Origin: Enterococcus_E cecorum_C
GTDB lineage: Bacteria; Bacillota; Bacilli; Lactobacillales; Enterococcaceae
NCBI RefSeq assembly: GCF_052119425.1
Contig: NZ_JBQKFH010000012.1
Coordinates: 1 to 64,000 of the forward strand
Reading direction: 5' to 3'
DNA: 64,000 bases
Below the pieces are notes generated by a model. The model searched no databases. It saw nothing but the letters and a program-made list of their open reading frames with translations, and had not been told where the DNA came from. This document shows, one piece after another, positions 7,708 through 17,335 of this stretch. A program made the position numbers and the translations under genes. Within the stretch, counting starts at the first letter, position 1; every line of letters starts with the position of its first letter.

Positions 7708-8568
7708 TTAATTATCTAAAATTTGACTGCCTAATCCAAGCAGCCCCGGTCCTGTGTGAACAACTAATGCAGGCGAAATATCTCCAAATAGAATTTCTGT
7801 TGCATGAGGTAATCTCTTTGCTAATTCCTCTTTTAACCATTGTCCTTCTTCATAAGCATCGCCATGTGCCACAGCGAGACGATAACTTTTTGCATCCTTT
7901 AAAAATTCTGCTGTTAATTTTAAGGTTGTTTCTAAGCTTTTTTTGCGTCCACGAGACTTGGCTACTGTGTAATAGATTCCATCTTCATTACAAGAAATGG
8001 TAGGATTTAACTTCAGCATATTACCGACGATTGAAGCAACTAAGCCAATCCGGCCACCTTTTTGTAAATATTCGAGTGTAGCTACATTAAAGTAGATTCG
8101 GTTTTTATAGACTTCTTCTGCAAGTTTTTGTTGAATAGTTTGAAAATCTAGACCAAGTTCGATATATTCTGCAGCCCGAATCGCTTGAAGTCCGGCAGCA
8201 ATTCCAATATTTTTCGTATCAAGTACAAAGGTGTCTAACTCCGGATATTCTTCACTCACTAAACGAACGGCATTAAAAGTACCACTTAAACCACTAGAAA
8301 TCGTAACAGCAATCACTTGTTGATAACCGTCTTGCTTTACTTGCTCAAAGACTTCATGAATCGTTTGCATACTTGGTAAAGAAGTTTTTGGAATTTCTTC
8401 TTTAAAGCGGTCATAAACTTCTTGAGGAGTGATATCTATTTTATCAATATAGGTTTGATTCGAATAAATAATTTGTAAAGGTAACATATACATTGATTTG
8501 TCAGTTACAATATCCATTGGCACATCGCAGCCAGAATCAATCACTAAGGCAATCTTTTTATTGTTCAT
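7708..8568 (-). CDS. DegV-family (FakB-like) fatty-acid-binding protein
   Basis: The 286-residue protein has the DegV layout. An N-terminal domain starts with IALVIDSGCDVP and carries the SSGLSGT segment that contacts the carboxylate of a bound fatty acid. The C-terminal domain contains LQKGGRIG. Family members (FakB) present fatty acids to the kinase FakA for phospholipid synthesis. No fakA is nearby, and which fatty acid it binds cannot be told. It overlaps the upstream DUF1836 gene by 11 bp, which implies co-transcription. Confidence 0.88.
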   Translation of the reverse strand: MNNKKIALVIDSGCDVPMDIVTDKSMYMLPLQIIYSNQTYIDKIDITPQEVYDRFKEEIPKTSLPSMQTIHEVFEQVKQDGYQQVIAVTISSGLSGTFNAVRLVSEEYPELDTFVLDTKNIGIAAGLQAIRAAEYIELGLDFQTIQQKLAEEVYKNRIYFNVATLEYLQKGGRIGLVASIVGNMLKLNPTISCNEDGIYYTVAKSRGRKKSLETTLKLTAEFLKDAKSYRLAVAHGDAYEEGQWLKEELAKRLPHATEILFGDISPALVVHTGPGLLGLGSQILDN

Positions 8569-9121
8569 ATTTTTCTTCTCCTGTTAATATATATTTTTCT
8601 TGAAGGATAATCATTTTTTCAGCGAGTAATTTATTTGCAAAAGCTCTAGTAGCCGCCTGTACTGCGATTCTATCTAGTTCAATCGGAATAGCCAAATTCA
8701 TTGTACTTAATTGCGCTTGATTAATAATAAATTGAATGGATTTTTCCTGTTCATCGCAAAATAAATCATAAGCTTCCCTGATTCCACTAACTTTTCCTTG
8801 AAATAAGATGCCACTTTTTACTTCTGGAATCGTAATGACTTGTTTCAATAAGGTAATTGCGATTAAAAAAGCTAAGTGTTTTCGTTGATATCTTTTTTTG
8901 ATAGGTGCTGGAATCAATCCTTTTTTAACATAATTATTGACCATTGCAGGTGTTAGCAATGGGTGCTTTTCTGTTTGAATGACGGGCATCAGGTATTGAT
9001 CTACCAGTTGGATGACTTGGTCCATATAAAGATCTAAATCGGGTAATTCTTGCCATCTTGGTAGGTGGAAATCTCTCAAAGACTCTCCCCATAAGGCAAG
9101 TTCATTTTTTAATTCATCCAT
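8558..9121 (-). CDS. DUF1836 domain protein
   Basis: The 187-residue protein matches the DUF1836 pattern: an N-terminal segment with LPRWQELPDLDLYMDQV, then LTPAMVNNYVKKGLIP. The latter resembles a MerR-like winged helix-turn-helix that needs an ordered lysine-rich turn. Its function is unknown, though a DNA-binding role is plausible. ATG 9121 is chosen over a start 16 codons upstream because GGAGTG lies at proper distance. It is the first gene of a pair with degV. The pairing occurs in related bacteria, but I cannot confirm how often. Confidence 0.8.
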   Translation of the reverse strand: MDELKNELALWGESLRDFHLPRWQELPDLDLYMDQVIQLVDQYLMPVIQTEKHPLLTPAMVNNYVKKGLIPAPIKKRYQRKHLAFLIAITLLKQVITIPEVKSGILFQGKVSGIREAYDLFCDEQEKSIQFIINQAQLSTMNLAIPIELDRIAVQAATRAFANKLLAEKMIILQEKYILTGEEKYEQ

Positions 9122-9269
9122 CAATATCACTCCAATATCTATAATACAAAAATTAATTATATTAATCACTTTATCTAGTTTCTAAGACTAGATATATTTT
9201 AGCATATCTAAATAATCTTGTCACGAAGAAAAAAATACAAAAAAATAGAAAAAAAGTTTTATATAACTC

Positions 9270-9298
9270 TTGATTTTTATTTAATGGAGTGCTAATAT
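9270..9298 (+). promoter_or_regulatory. tRNA-Lys promoter
   Basis: TTGATT (9270-9275) and TAATAT (9293-9298) are 17 bp apart, with an extended -10 TGC in front. They lie 18 bp before the tRNA. Confidence 0.55.
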
Positions 9299-9315
9299 GT
9301 AAAAGTAATCGATAC

Positions 9316-9388
<73 letters not shown>

Positions 9389-9400
9389 TTATATTACGAT

Positions 9401-9437
9401 AAATCTATCTGGTATTTTACTAGATAGATTTTTTTTA
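9401..9437 (+). terminator. Terminator of the tRNA gene
   Basis: AAATCTATCT and AGATAGATTT form a 10-bp stem followed by a T tract, 13 bp after the tRNA 3' end. Confidence 0.85.
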
Positions 9438-9596
9438 TTACTAATTAGTGAAAAAATATGTTAAAAATAGAAATAAACCCATTGCTTTTAATGAAACTCT
9501 TTGCAAAATAGGCTATAATAATCTTTGAGATGTTCAATAGGTTTATATATTCAACAAGATAAAATAATAACTGTTTAAATATAGAGGTGAAACTAG

Positions 9597-10301
9597 ATGA
9601 AAAAGATTTTAGTCGTTGATGATGAGAAGCCAATTTCTGATATCGTTAAATTTAATTTAGCAAAAGAAGGCTATGAAGTGTTTAGTGCTTATGATGGTGA
9701 AGAAGCTTTACAAAAAGTAGAAGAAATTCATCCTGATTTAATTTTGCTAGATTTAATGTTACCAAAAATTGATGGCTTAGAAGTTGCAAAAGAGGTCCGT
9801 AAAAATTATGATATGCCAATTATTATGGTTACTGCGAAGGACTCTGAAATTGATAAAGTGTTAGGACTTGAAATTGGAGCGGATGATTATGTGACCAAGC
9901 CATTTTCTAATCGTGAACTGGTAGCCCGGGTGAAAGCCAATTTGCGTCGTGGTGGTCAAGTTGCTAAAGAAACAGAAGAAAACCAAAACGCAGACTTAGT
10001 GGTGGGTGAATTAACGATACACCCAAATGCTTATATGGTTACCAAAAAAGAAGAAGAAATCATTTTAACGCATCGTGAATTTGAATTACTACACTACCTT
10101 GCAAAACATTTAGGACAAGTGATGACACGTGAACATTTACTTCAAACGGTTTGGGGTTATGACTATTTTGGAGATGTGCGGACCGTGGATGTGACTGTCC
10201 GTCGTTTACGTGAAAAGATTGAAGATAAACCTAGTCATCCAAATTACTTAGTGACTCGTCGCGGGGTTGGCTATTTTTTACGTAATCCAGAACAGGAGTA
10301 G
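9597..10301 (+). CDS. walR: Essential response regulator WalR (YycF/VicR)
   Basis: WalR is the OmpR-family regulator of cell-wall hydrolase and wall-homeostasis genes. It has 234 residues: a receiver domain (1-120) with phospho-acceptor D52, conserved T79 and K101, and a C-terminal winged helix with the RTVDVTVRRLREKIE segment. SD GAGGTG is 8 nt before the ATG. It is the first gene of walRKHIJ, with 3 bp to walK. A TATAAT at 9514-9519 may be the -10, but no clear -35 pairs with it. Confidence 0.97.
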   Translation: MKKILVVDDEKPISDIVKFNLAKEGYEVFSAYDGEEALQKVEEIHPDLILLDLMLPKIDGLEVAKEVRKNYDMPIIMVTAKDSEIDKVLGLEIGADDYVTKPFSNRELVARVKANLRRGGQVAKETEENQNADLVVGELTIHPNAYMVTKKEEEIILTHREFELLHYLAKHLGQVMTREHLLQTVWGYDYFGDVRTVDVTVRRLREKIEDKPSHPNYLVTRRGVGYFLRNPEQE

Positions 10302-10304
10302 TTT

Positions 10305-12137
10305 ATGAGAGAAAGAGTTCGCTTTTTTCAATCGGTGAACTTTAAGATTGCCCTGACATTTATCTTGATTTTACTTATTTCAATCGAGATAATCGGGGCA
10401 TATTTTATTCGCGGATTAGAAAAATCAATTGTCGATAATTTTACCAAAGGGATGGATACCCAAGTGGCTGCCTTGGCAAACACACTATCTTCGGAGCTAG
10501 ATCGAGATCAAGCGGATGATGAAACGATTCAAGCAAATATTCAGCGGCTATTAGATAATAGTAGTACGAGTGAAATGATTGAGATGCGTGTGGTGGATGA
10601 AAAAGGCATTGTTTTAGCTACGACCGATGTTTCAGGTAAGTCTGCGATTGGTAAGAAGAATGATTACCAAGAGCTAGATGATTTTACAATTAAAAGTATG
10701 AAAGTAGCAGATAAAGATACCCACAGTCGCGTACTTATTAATGTCCATCCGATTCAGTCAATGACAGGAGATACGGTTTTAGGTGCCCTGTATGTAAAGA
10801 GTGATATTGAAGACCAGTATCAGCAAATTAAAAATATTGCGGTTATTTTTGTCACTGCCTCACTTTTAGCAGTAGGTATTTCGATGGTCGTTGCGCTTTT
10901 AATTGCCCATTCGATTACCCAACCAATTGGTGAAATGCGAGAACAAGCTTTACGAATTGCTAGAGGAGATTACAGTCGGAAAGTTACCGTTCATGGAAAA
11001 GATGAATTAGGTCAATTAGCTTTAACTTTTAATCAACTGGCTGAACAAATAGAAGAAACGCAAGATGCGATGGAATCTGAAAGAAACCGTTTGAATAGCG
11101 TCTTATCACATATGTCAGATGGAGTCGTTGCTACTGATCGCCGAGGAAAAGTCATTACTATTAACGACATGGCATTATCGTTATTAGGTATTTCTAAAGA
11201 GGCAGCAGTAGGACAAAATATATTGAATCTATTAGATATTGAAAAAGATTATACTCTTCGGAAAATTTTAGAAAGTACAGAAGAGTTATTAATTGAGCGA
11301 AATGAATCTAATTATGGGGATAACAAGATTATTCGTGTTGAGTTTTCAATGATTCGGCGTGAGTCTGGTTTTATCTCAGGTTTAGTTGCCGTTATGCACG
11401 ATGTTACCGAACAAGAGCAAAATGAACGTGATCGTCGTGAATTTGTTTCTAACGTTTCTCATGAATTGCGCACCCCTCTAACAAGCATGCGAAGTTATAT
11501 TGAGACTTTAAGTGAAGGGGCTTGGCAAGATCAAGAAATGGCGCCACGTTTTTTAAAAATTACTTTGGATGAAACCGACCGTATGATTCGGATGATTAAT
11601 GATTTACTTGATTTATCTCGTATGGACAATGGTAATTTAAAACTGAATATTGAAATGGTTAATTTTAACGAATTAGTGAACTTTGTCTTAGATCGTTTTG
11701 ACGTAATTATTGCAAATAGTGAGAAAAAGTATCGTATTGTTCGAGAGTTTACGCAAAGACCGCTTTTTGTTGAAGTGGATACTGACCGGATGATTCAAGT
11801 CATTGATAATATTATGAATAATGCGATTAAGTATTCTCCAGATGGTGGAAAAATAACTGTGCGCTTAATGGAAACACATAATAACGTGATATTATCGATT
11901 ACCGACCAAGGGCTAGGAATTCCTAAAAAAGATATTTCACGTATTTTTGAACGCTTTTATCGTGTGGATAAAGCTCGTGCACGCAAACAAGGTGGAACTG
12001 GTTTGGGATTGGCGATTTCAAAAGAAGTGGTCAAAGCATTAGGCGGGACTATCTGGGCTACGAGTGTTGAAAATTATGGTTCAACTTTTTATATCAGTTT
12101 ACCTTATGAACCGTTTGAGGAGGATTGGTGGGATTGA
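10305..12137 (+). CDS. walK: Sensor histidine kinase WalK (YycG/VicK)
   Basis: WalK is the membrane kinase that senses cell-wall state and phosphorylates WalR. Its 610 residues contain TM1 near 13-33, an extracellular domain, TM2 near 180-200, then HAMP, PAS (about 265-370), the dimerisation domain with H386 in SNVSHELRTP, and the ATPase domain (NAIKYSPDGG, GGTGLGLAI). The large extracellular loop and two TM segments distinguish it from the short-loop streptococcal VicK. SD GGAG is 7 nt upstream. It overlaps walH. Confidence 0.97.
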   Translation: MRERVRFFQSVNFKIALTFILILLISIEIIGAYFIRGLEKSIVDNFTKGMDTQVAALANTLSSELDRDQADDETIQANIQRLLDNSSTSEMIEMRVVDEKGIVLATTDVSGKSAIGKKNDYQELDDFTIKSMKVADKDTHSRVLINVHPIQSMTGDTVLGALYVKSDIEDQYQQIKNIAVIFVTASLLAVGISMVVALLIAHSITQPIGEMREQALRIARGDYSRKVTVHGKDELGQLALTFNQLAEQIEETQDAMESERNRLNSVLSHMSDGVVATDRRGKVITINDMALSLLGISKEAAVGQNILNLLDIEKDYTLRKILESTEELLIERNESNYGDNKIIRVEFSMIRRESGFISGLVAVMHDVTEQEQNERDRREFVSNVSHELRTPLTSMRSYIETLSEGAWQDQEMAPRFLKITLDETDRMIRMINDLLDLSRMDNGNLKLNIEMVNFNELVNFVLDRFDVIIANSEKKYRIVREFTQRPLFVEVDTDRMIQVIDNIMNNAIKYSPDGGKITVRLMETHNNVILSITDQGLGIPKKDISRIFERFYRVDKARARKQGGTGLGLAISKEVVKALGGTIWATSVENYGSTFYISLPYEPFEEDWWD

Positions 12138-13435
12138 AATATTTGAGTCGTGGGATTCGTTTATGTTTGGTTGCATTGATTGCTTTGAGTTTCTATCTTT
12201 CATATCTCATTTGGTTATCTCCTGAACGAAATGATGAAAGCCAAGAGCAAGAGATGAGTCAAAAAATTACAGATATTCGTTCTAAAGAGGAATTATTTTT
12301 ACCTACAAGTGTTTCATATCACGATGATAAACAAATTAACATAAGTAATTCACCAAGTATCTTATTATCTTTACATCATTTTTTTAAAGATCAAGAAATT
12401 CGTCGTCTACAAATCTATGCCTATGAAAATGAAGAATCTTTATTAAAAAATTTATCAAAGGAAAATTATGTTTCTTTTGATTATTTGTCAAAAATGAATT
12501 TAAATGAATATTTATCTGTTTATCAATTACGATTGTCAAATAACGATAAACAGAAACTAAAAAGTATTTATTTTGATGAAATGAGATTGAATTTAAAGCA
12601 AAAGCAACTAGTCTTTATTAATCACGAAGACCAGCAAGTGTTCAAATTTCATGTACAAATGGATTTAACCCAGATTGAAAACTATCTTAAAAAGCATCAA
12701 AAACAATTTCAATTGCATGAAGGTGAATTTAAGATGGTTTCCGGACAAGTTTATAGTAAAGATCCTATCAAATTACAGTTATACTCTTATATCTCAACGG
12801 ATCAACCTTATACACTTTTTCGTGATGCATTCTTTTTAAATACACGTGATATCAAAGTGAATGATGATACAAATGATGCTTTGGTCTTAAGTAATCATCA
12901 AGGCGATATGCTGTCTATTTCATTGAATGATCAAATGGTGCATTTTCGTGCGAATCAAGTGGATTTTCATAATCAGAATATGTATCGTGTAAGTGCGGAT
13001 TATGTCTCTCGCTTAGGAACGAACCTAGGACAATTGCGTTTCTTTCAACGTGAAGATAAGAAGATTATTTATCGTGCGTTTGTCGAAGGATATCCATTAT
13101 TTAGAAAAGATGATAACGGAAAAATTGTAGTTTCCTTTAGTGATTTAGGTCAAGAAAATACTAGAAATATGGAGATTAGTGGGAATTTAACTACATTACA
13201 AGTTCCAATTCCTTCTGATAAGACAAAAACACTGCCAGGTGCTTTAACCATTTGTGAAAATTTGCAATCCTTAGGTATCAAAGCATTACCAGAAATGACG
13301 ATTGGTTATTTGTGGGAGGAAATACAAGATACTGGAGTGGTGGATTTAACACCGACTTGGTTTGCTTATTATCAAAATCAATGGCTACCATACGATGAAT
13401 TGGTACAAATTTTATCAAACGGGAAAGGGGCTTAA
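12128..13435 (+). CDS. walH: WalK regulatory protein WalH (YycH)
   Basis: YycH is a membrane-anchored extracellular protein that works with YycI to set WalK activity. The roughly 435-residue protein has one N-terminal TM helix (about residues 10-28) and a long soluble extracellular part. The start is uncertain: GTG at 12128 and TTG at 12134 both lie downstream of the strong SD GAGGAGG (12117-12123). GTG is given here; TTG would shorten it by two codons. Both overlap the end of walK. It is identified by length, topology and fixed position after walK. Confidence 0.9.
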   Translation: MGLKYLSRGIRLCLVALIALSFYLSYLIWLSPERNDESQEQEMSQKITDIRSKEELFLPTSVSYHDDKQINISNSPSILLSLHHFFKDQEIRRLQIYAYENEESLLKNLSKENYVSFDYLSKMNLNEYLSVYQLRLSNNDKQKLKSIYFDEMRLNLKQKQLVFINHEDQQVFKFHVQMDLTQIENYLKKHQKQFQLHEGEFKMVSGQVYSKDPIKLQLYSYISTDQPYTLFRDAFFLNTRDIKVNDDTNDALVLSNHQGDMLSISLNDQMVHFRANQVDFHNQNMYRVSADYVSRLGTNLGQLRFFQREDKKIIYRAFVEGYPLFRKDDNGKIVVSFSDLGQENTRNMEISGNLTTLQVPIPSDKTKTLPGALTICENLQSLGIKALPEMTIGYLWEEIQDTGVVDLTPTWFAYYQNQWLPYDELVQILSNGKGA

Positions 13436-13438
13436 AAA

Positions 13439-14299
13439 ATGGATTTCAAACGAATAGAAGCAATTTTTCTGGTCGCTTTCCTTTGTTTAGATATTTTCTT
13501 GTTTTCGATTTATCGACAATCACAAAATGAGCAGACACCAATCAATAATTCCTCTACCATCAAAATTACGCAGCGTTTAAAAGAAGATAAAATCAAGTAT
13601 GAGGGCAAAATTTCATCTGAGCATACGGATGGTTATTATCTTAGTGCTACCCAGACAAATTTAAATACGGAATTGCAAAATATGAAAAAGACAAAGAAAT
13701 TAGAAAATATCGATGTTTTGCGAAGTAGTGTGAAAGATAATTTACTTTCTTTAACCCCAGAAAAAGATTTATCCGTCAATAAAAAAGGACAGATTCCGAC
13801 ATTGGTTCGTGAAACATTAACAAATCAGAAAGAGATTATCCTCGGAAAAGATTATCGCTATCAAGACGAAATTCATCAACAAAGTGATGGCTATTTGGAT
13901 GTTTATGCTTGTCAGAAATATGAAGGCATTCCAATAAATGATATTACTGCTCAAATCAAATTCACGTTAAAGAAAAATGATGAGAATTATCGCCTTGAAA
14001 AGATTCAGCAAATGCATTTGAGCAATTTAACGGCTTTACGCGAAAAAATGCCGCTAGTCTCTGAGGAAGATGCTTTAACGACGCTTTATATTAATAATAA
14101 ATTGAGTAAAAATGATGAAATTTTATGGTCGAAATTAGCTTACACATTGGTACTACAAGTGAGAGGAAAAAATGTTTATGTACCTGCTTGGTTTGTGTCA
14201 ATACGGCATGAAGACAAAAAAGAGCAAGTCGAAATAGTCAATGCTTTTCGTAATCGTATCATTACGAATGCTGCAGTTCGTAAAGTAGAAAATAAATAA
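13439..14299 (+). CDS. walI: WalK regulatory protein WalI (YycI)
   Basis: WalI is a 286-residue, single-span membrane protein (TM about residues 9-25). Its extracellular domain partners YycH in controlling WalK. SD GGGAAAGGGG (13421-13430) sits 8 nt before the ATG, and only 3 bp separate it from walH. The fold cannot be read directly from sequence. Identification rests on the position between walH and walJ, the size and the topology, all as in other walRKHIJ operons. Confidence 0.9.
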   Translation: MDFKRIEAIFLVAFLCLDIFLFSIYRQSQNEQTPINNSSTIKITQRLKEDKIKYEGKISSEHTDGYYLSATQTNLNTELQNMKKTKKLENIDVLRSSVKDNLLSLTPEKDLSVNKKGQIPTLVRETLTNQKEIILGKDYRYQDEIHQQSDGYLDVYACQKYEGIPINDITAQIKFTLKKNDENYRLEKIQQMHLSNLTALREKMPLVSEEDALTTLYINNKLSKNDEILWSKLAYTLVLQVRGKNVYVPAWFVSIRHEDKKEQVEIVNAFRNRIITNAAVRKVENK

Positions 14300-14341
14300 A
14301 TTTTACAGTATAATGACCTTAGATAAAAGAGGTGTGAACTT

Positions 14342-15148
14342 TTGGAAACAGGACAAGCTTTTGAAATTAGTATTTTAGCTAGTGGTTCGACAGGGAATAG
14401 CTTATATTTAGAGACGGCTGAAAAAAAGATTTTAGTCGATGCTGGTTTAAGTGGTAAAAAAATCGAATCCTTAATGCAGCAAGTCGGTAAAAATCCAGCA
14501 GACTTAGATGCTATTTTGGTGACGCATGAACATTCCGACCATATTCAAGGGGTAGGAGTCTTAGCACGGCGTTATGATTTAGAAGTCTACGCGAATGAAC
14601 TAACTTGGAAAGCCATGGATAAACACTTGGGTAAAATTCCCGTTGAAAAGAAAAAAATCTTTGAAATGGGTACAAAGATTACTTTTGGTGATATGGATAT
14701 TGAAAGCTTTGGTGTATCACATGATGCCGCCGCGCCACAATTTTATCGTTTTTATAAGGATAATAAGTCTTTTGTCATGTTGACAGATACTGGTTATTGC
14801 AGCGATCATATCCGAGGAGTCATTAAAGGGGCCGATGCTTATTTAATTGAAAGTAATCATGATTTAGAAATGTTACGAATGGGCGGTTATCCTTGGACTT
14901 TAAAGCAAAGAATCTTAGGAGATAAGGGCCATTTGTCTAATGAAGATGGTGCTTTAGTGATGACTGATGTTTTAACTGATAAAACCAAACGCGTCTATCT
15001 TGGTCATTTAAGTCGTGAAAATAATCTTGTTGAATTAGCCCATATGACAATGGAAGATACCTTAAAACGTTATGATTTTGGTGTTGGCGAGACTTTTGAT
15101 ATTTATGACACAAGTCCAGATACAGCGTGTGAACCCTTTACACTATAG
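14342..15148 (+). CDS. walJ: Metallo-beta-lactamase fold protein WalJ (YycJ/VicX)
   Basis: The 268-residue cytoplasmic protein has the metal-binding motif THEHSDH (residues 60-66) and further His/Asp ligands (SNHD, YLGHLSRENN). WalJ is thought to be a 5'-3' exonuclease linked to mismatch repair and envelope homeostasis. It starts with TTG at 14342, preceded by AGAGGTG. It is the last gene of the wal operon, closed by a strong terminator. No htrA follows, although that protease gene is the usual neighbour in many relatives. Confidence 0.93.
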   Translation: METGQAFEISILASGSTGNSLYLETAEKKILVDAGLSGKKIESLMQQVGKNPADLDAILVTHEHSDHIQGVGVLARRYDLEVYANELTWKAMDKHLGKIPVEKKKIFEMGTKITFGDMDIESFGVSHDAAAPQFYRFYKDNKSFVMLTDTGYCSDHIRGVIKGADAYLIESNHDLEMLRMGGYPWTLKQRILGDKGHLSNEDGALVMTDVLTDKTKRVYLGHLSRENNLVELAHMTMEDTLKRYDFGVGETFDIYDTSPDTACEPFTL

Positions 15149-15154
15149 TGATAA

Positions 15155-15207
15155 AAGATGTTTGATTATCTCAATTATTAGATAGTCAAGCATCTTCTTT
15201 TTTTAGT
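15155..15207 (+). terminator. Terminator of the wal operon
   Basis: AAGATG-TTGA-TATCT pairs with AGATA-TCAA-CATCTT, a long stem with two single-base bulges, followed by a T-rich tract. It begins 7 bp after the walJ stop. Confidence 0.9.
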
Positions 15208-15223
15208 TTTTTGGACAAAATAC

Positions 15224-15290
15224 TTGCAAATAGAGCGTAAAATGAGTAATATATTATTTGTAGTTAGCACTCAACTGTTTAGAGTGCTAA
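15224..15290 (+). promoter_or_regulatory. groESL promoter with perfect CIRCE operator
   Basis: TTGCAA (15224-15229) and TAATAT (15247-15252) are 17 bp apart. TTAGCACTC (15264-15272), a 9-nt spacer and GAGTGCTAA (15282-15290) match CIRCE at all 18 arm positions. HrcA binds CIRCE and represses heat-shock genes. No CtsR heptad repeats were noticed. Confidence 0.95.
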
Positions 15291-15325
15291 TATCCAGATA
15301 TTTATCTTTTTTGGAGGGATTCATT

Positions 15326-15610
15326 GTGTTAAGACCTTTAGGAAATCGTGTAATTATTGAAGTTGCACAAGAAGAAGAAAAAACAATTGGCGGGATTGTA
15401 TTAGCCTCTGCTGCCAAAGAAAAACCACAAACCGGTACAGTCATTGCTGTTGGTAGTGGTGAAGTATTAAAAGATGGTACAAAAGTTGAAGTTCCAGTAA
15501 AAGTTGGCGAAACGGTGATGTTTGAAAAATATGCTGGTTCTGAAGTGAAATATGAAGGAAAAGAATATTTAATCGTTGCGGCTAAAGATATTATGGCCGT
15601 TGTAGAATAA
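15326..15610 (+). CDS. groES: Co-chaperonin GroES
   Basis: GroES is the 10-kDa lid of the GroEL folding chamber. It has 94 residues with the typical opening LRPLGNRVIIE, a mobile loop with GGIVLAS, and the C-terminal segment KDIMAVVE. It starts with GTG at 15326, with SD GGAGGG 7 nt upstream. The frame is open upstream, but that part carries the promoter and CIRCE and is not coding. It is co-transcribed with groEL 17 bp downstream. Confidence 0.97.
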   Translation: MLRPLGNRVIIEVAQEEEKTIGGIVLASAAKEKPQTGTVIAVGSGEVLKDGTKVEVPVKVGETVMFEKYAGSEVKYEGKEYLIVAAKDIMAVVE

Positions 15611-15627
15611 GATTGAGGTGAAAAATA

Positions 15628-17259
15628 ATGGCAAAAGAAATTAAATTTGCAGAAGACGCACGTGCAGCCATGCTACGTGGGGTAGATAAATTAGCGGATA
15701 CAGTTAAGGTAACATTAGGACCAAAAGGACGTAATGTCGTTTTAGAAAAATCATTTGGTTCACCATTAATTACCAATGATGGTGTGACCATTGCTAAAGA
15801 AATTGAATTAGAAGACCATTTTGAAAACATGGGAGCTAAATTAGTTTCTGAAGTGGCATCAAAAACAAATGATATCGCTGGTGACGGTACAACTACAGCT
15901 ACTGTTTTAACCCAAGCTATCGTACGTGAAGGTTTGAAAAATGTGACTGCGGGTGCCAACCCATTAGGTATTCGTCGTGGGATTGAATTAGCAACTAAAG
16001 CAGCGGTTGAAGAATTACACAATATTTCAGCTATTGTTGACTCTAAAGAAGCAATTGCCCAAGTAGGTGCAGTATCTTCAGGTAGTGAACAAGTAGGTAA
16101 CTATATTGCCGATGCGATGGAAAAAGTTGGTAATGATGGTGTGATTACTATTGAAGAATCAAAAGGTATCGAAACTGAACTTGAAGTAGTTGAAGGAATG
16201 CAATTTGATCGTGGCTATCTATCACAATACATGGTTACTGATAATGATAAAATGGAAGCTGTTTTAGAAAATCCATATATCTTAATTACTGATAAGAAGA
16301 TTTCAAACATTCAAGAAATCTTACCATTATTAGAACAAATCCTACAACAATCTAAACCATTATTAATTATTGCGGATGATGTAGATGGTGAAGCCCTTCC
16401 TACATTAGTGTTAAATAAAATCCGTGGTACTTTCAATGTAGTTGCTGTCAAAGCACCTGGATTTGGTGATCGTCGTAAAGCAATGTTAGAAGATATTGCT
16501 ATTTTAACTGGTGGTACAGTGATTACTGAAGATTTAGGCTTAGAATTAAAAGATGCTACATTACAAAGCTTAGGTCAAGCAAGCAAAGTGGTAGTAAACA
16601 AAGATACTACGACGATTGTTGAAGGTGCTGGCGATTCAGAAAACATTGCCGCTCGTGTTCAAATTATTAAAGGTCAAATTGCTGAAACAACTTCTGATTT
16701 TGATCGTGAAAAATTACAAGAACGTTTAGCAAAATTAGCTGGCGGAGTTGCTGTGATTAAAGTTGGTGCGCCTACTGAAACAGAATTAAAAGAAATGAAA
16801 TTACGTATTGAAGATGCATTGAATGCGACTCGTGCGGCAGTTGAAGAAGGTATGGTCTCTGGTGGGGGTACTGCCTTAGTGAATGTAATCAATAAGGTTG
16901 CTGAAGCTGAAAGTAAAGAAACAGGCGATGTTGCAACTGGTGTCCGTATTGTATTACGTGCTTTAGAAGAACCAGTTCGTCAAATTGCTGAAAATGCTGG
17001 CTATGAAGGCTCAGTTATCGTTGATCGTTTGAAGAAAGAAAAACTAGGTGTTGGTTTCAATGCTGCTACTGGTGAATGGGTAAATATGCTTGAAGCTGGT
17101 ATTGTGGATCCAACAAAAGTGACTCGTTCAGCTTTACAAAATGCTGCTAGTGTGGCCGCTTTATTATTAACAACAGAAGCAGTAGTTGCTGATAAACCAG
17201 AACCAGCTGCACCTCAAGCACCTGCGATGGATCCTTCTATGATGGGCGGTATGATGTAA
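15628..17259 (+). CDS. groEL: Chaperonin GroEL
   Basis: GroEL is the tetradecameric ATP-driven chaperonin. The 543 residues include the ATP-binding DGTTTATVL segment (about 87-95), the apical substrate-binding domain and a short GGMM C-terminal tail. The whole length is collinear with the family, with no frame disruption. SD GAGGTG precedes the ATG. It is the second gene of the CIRCE-controlled operon and has its own terminator. Confidence 0.98.
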   Translation: MAKEIKFAEDARAAMLRGVDKLADTVKVTLGPKGRNVVLEKSFGSPLITNDGVTIAKEIELEDHFENMGAKLVSEVASKTNDIAGDGTTTATVLTQAIVREGLKNVTAGANPLGIRRGIELATKAAVEELHNISAIVDSKEAIAQVGAVSSGSEQVGNYIADAMEKVGNDGVITIEESKGIETELEVVEGMQFDRGYLSQYMVTDNDKMEAVLENPYILITDKKISNIQEILPLLEQILQQSKPLLIIADDVDGEALPTLVLNKIRGTFNVVAVKAPGFGDRRKAMLEDIAILTGGTVITEDLGLELKDATLQSLGQASKVVVNKDTTTIVEGAGDSENIAARVQIIKGQIAETTSDFDREKLQERLAKLAGGVAVIKVGAPTETELKEMKLRIEDALNATRAAVEEGMVSGGGTALVNVINKVAEAESKETGDVATGVRIVLRALEEPVRQIAENAGYEGSVIVDRLKKEKLGVGFNAATGEWVNMLEAGIVDPTKVTRSALQNAASVAALLLTTEAVVADKPEPAAPQAPAMDPSMMGGMM

Positions 17260-17268
17260 AAATAGACG

Positions 17269-17299
17269 AAGAACCTTGATTTATCAAGGTTCTTTTTTT
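17269..17299 (+). terminator. Terminator of groESL
   Basis: GAACCTTGA (17271-17279) and TCAAGGTTC (17284-17292) form a tight hairpin followed by seven T residues, 11 bp after the groEL stop. Confidence 0.95.
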
Positions 17300-17335
17300 G
17301 CTTATACGGATATTTTTAGCAAATAGGGGCAAAAA

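Noticed and set aside
15591..16022. Open frame antisense to groEL and similar long antisense frames across groEL, feoA, mgtE and mutS2
   Set aside because: These mirror the codon bias of the true genes, lack SD sequences and have low-complexity, protein-unlike composition.
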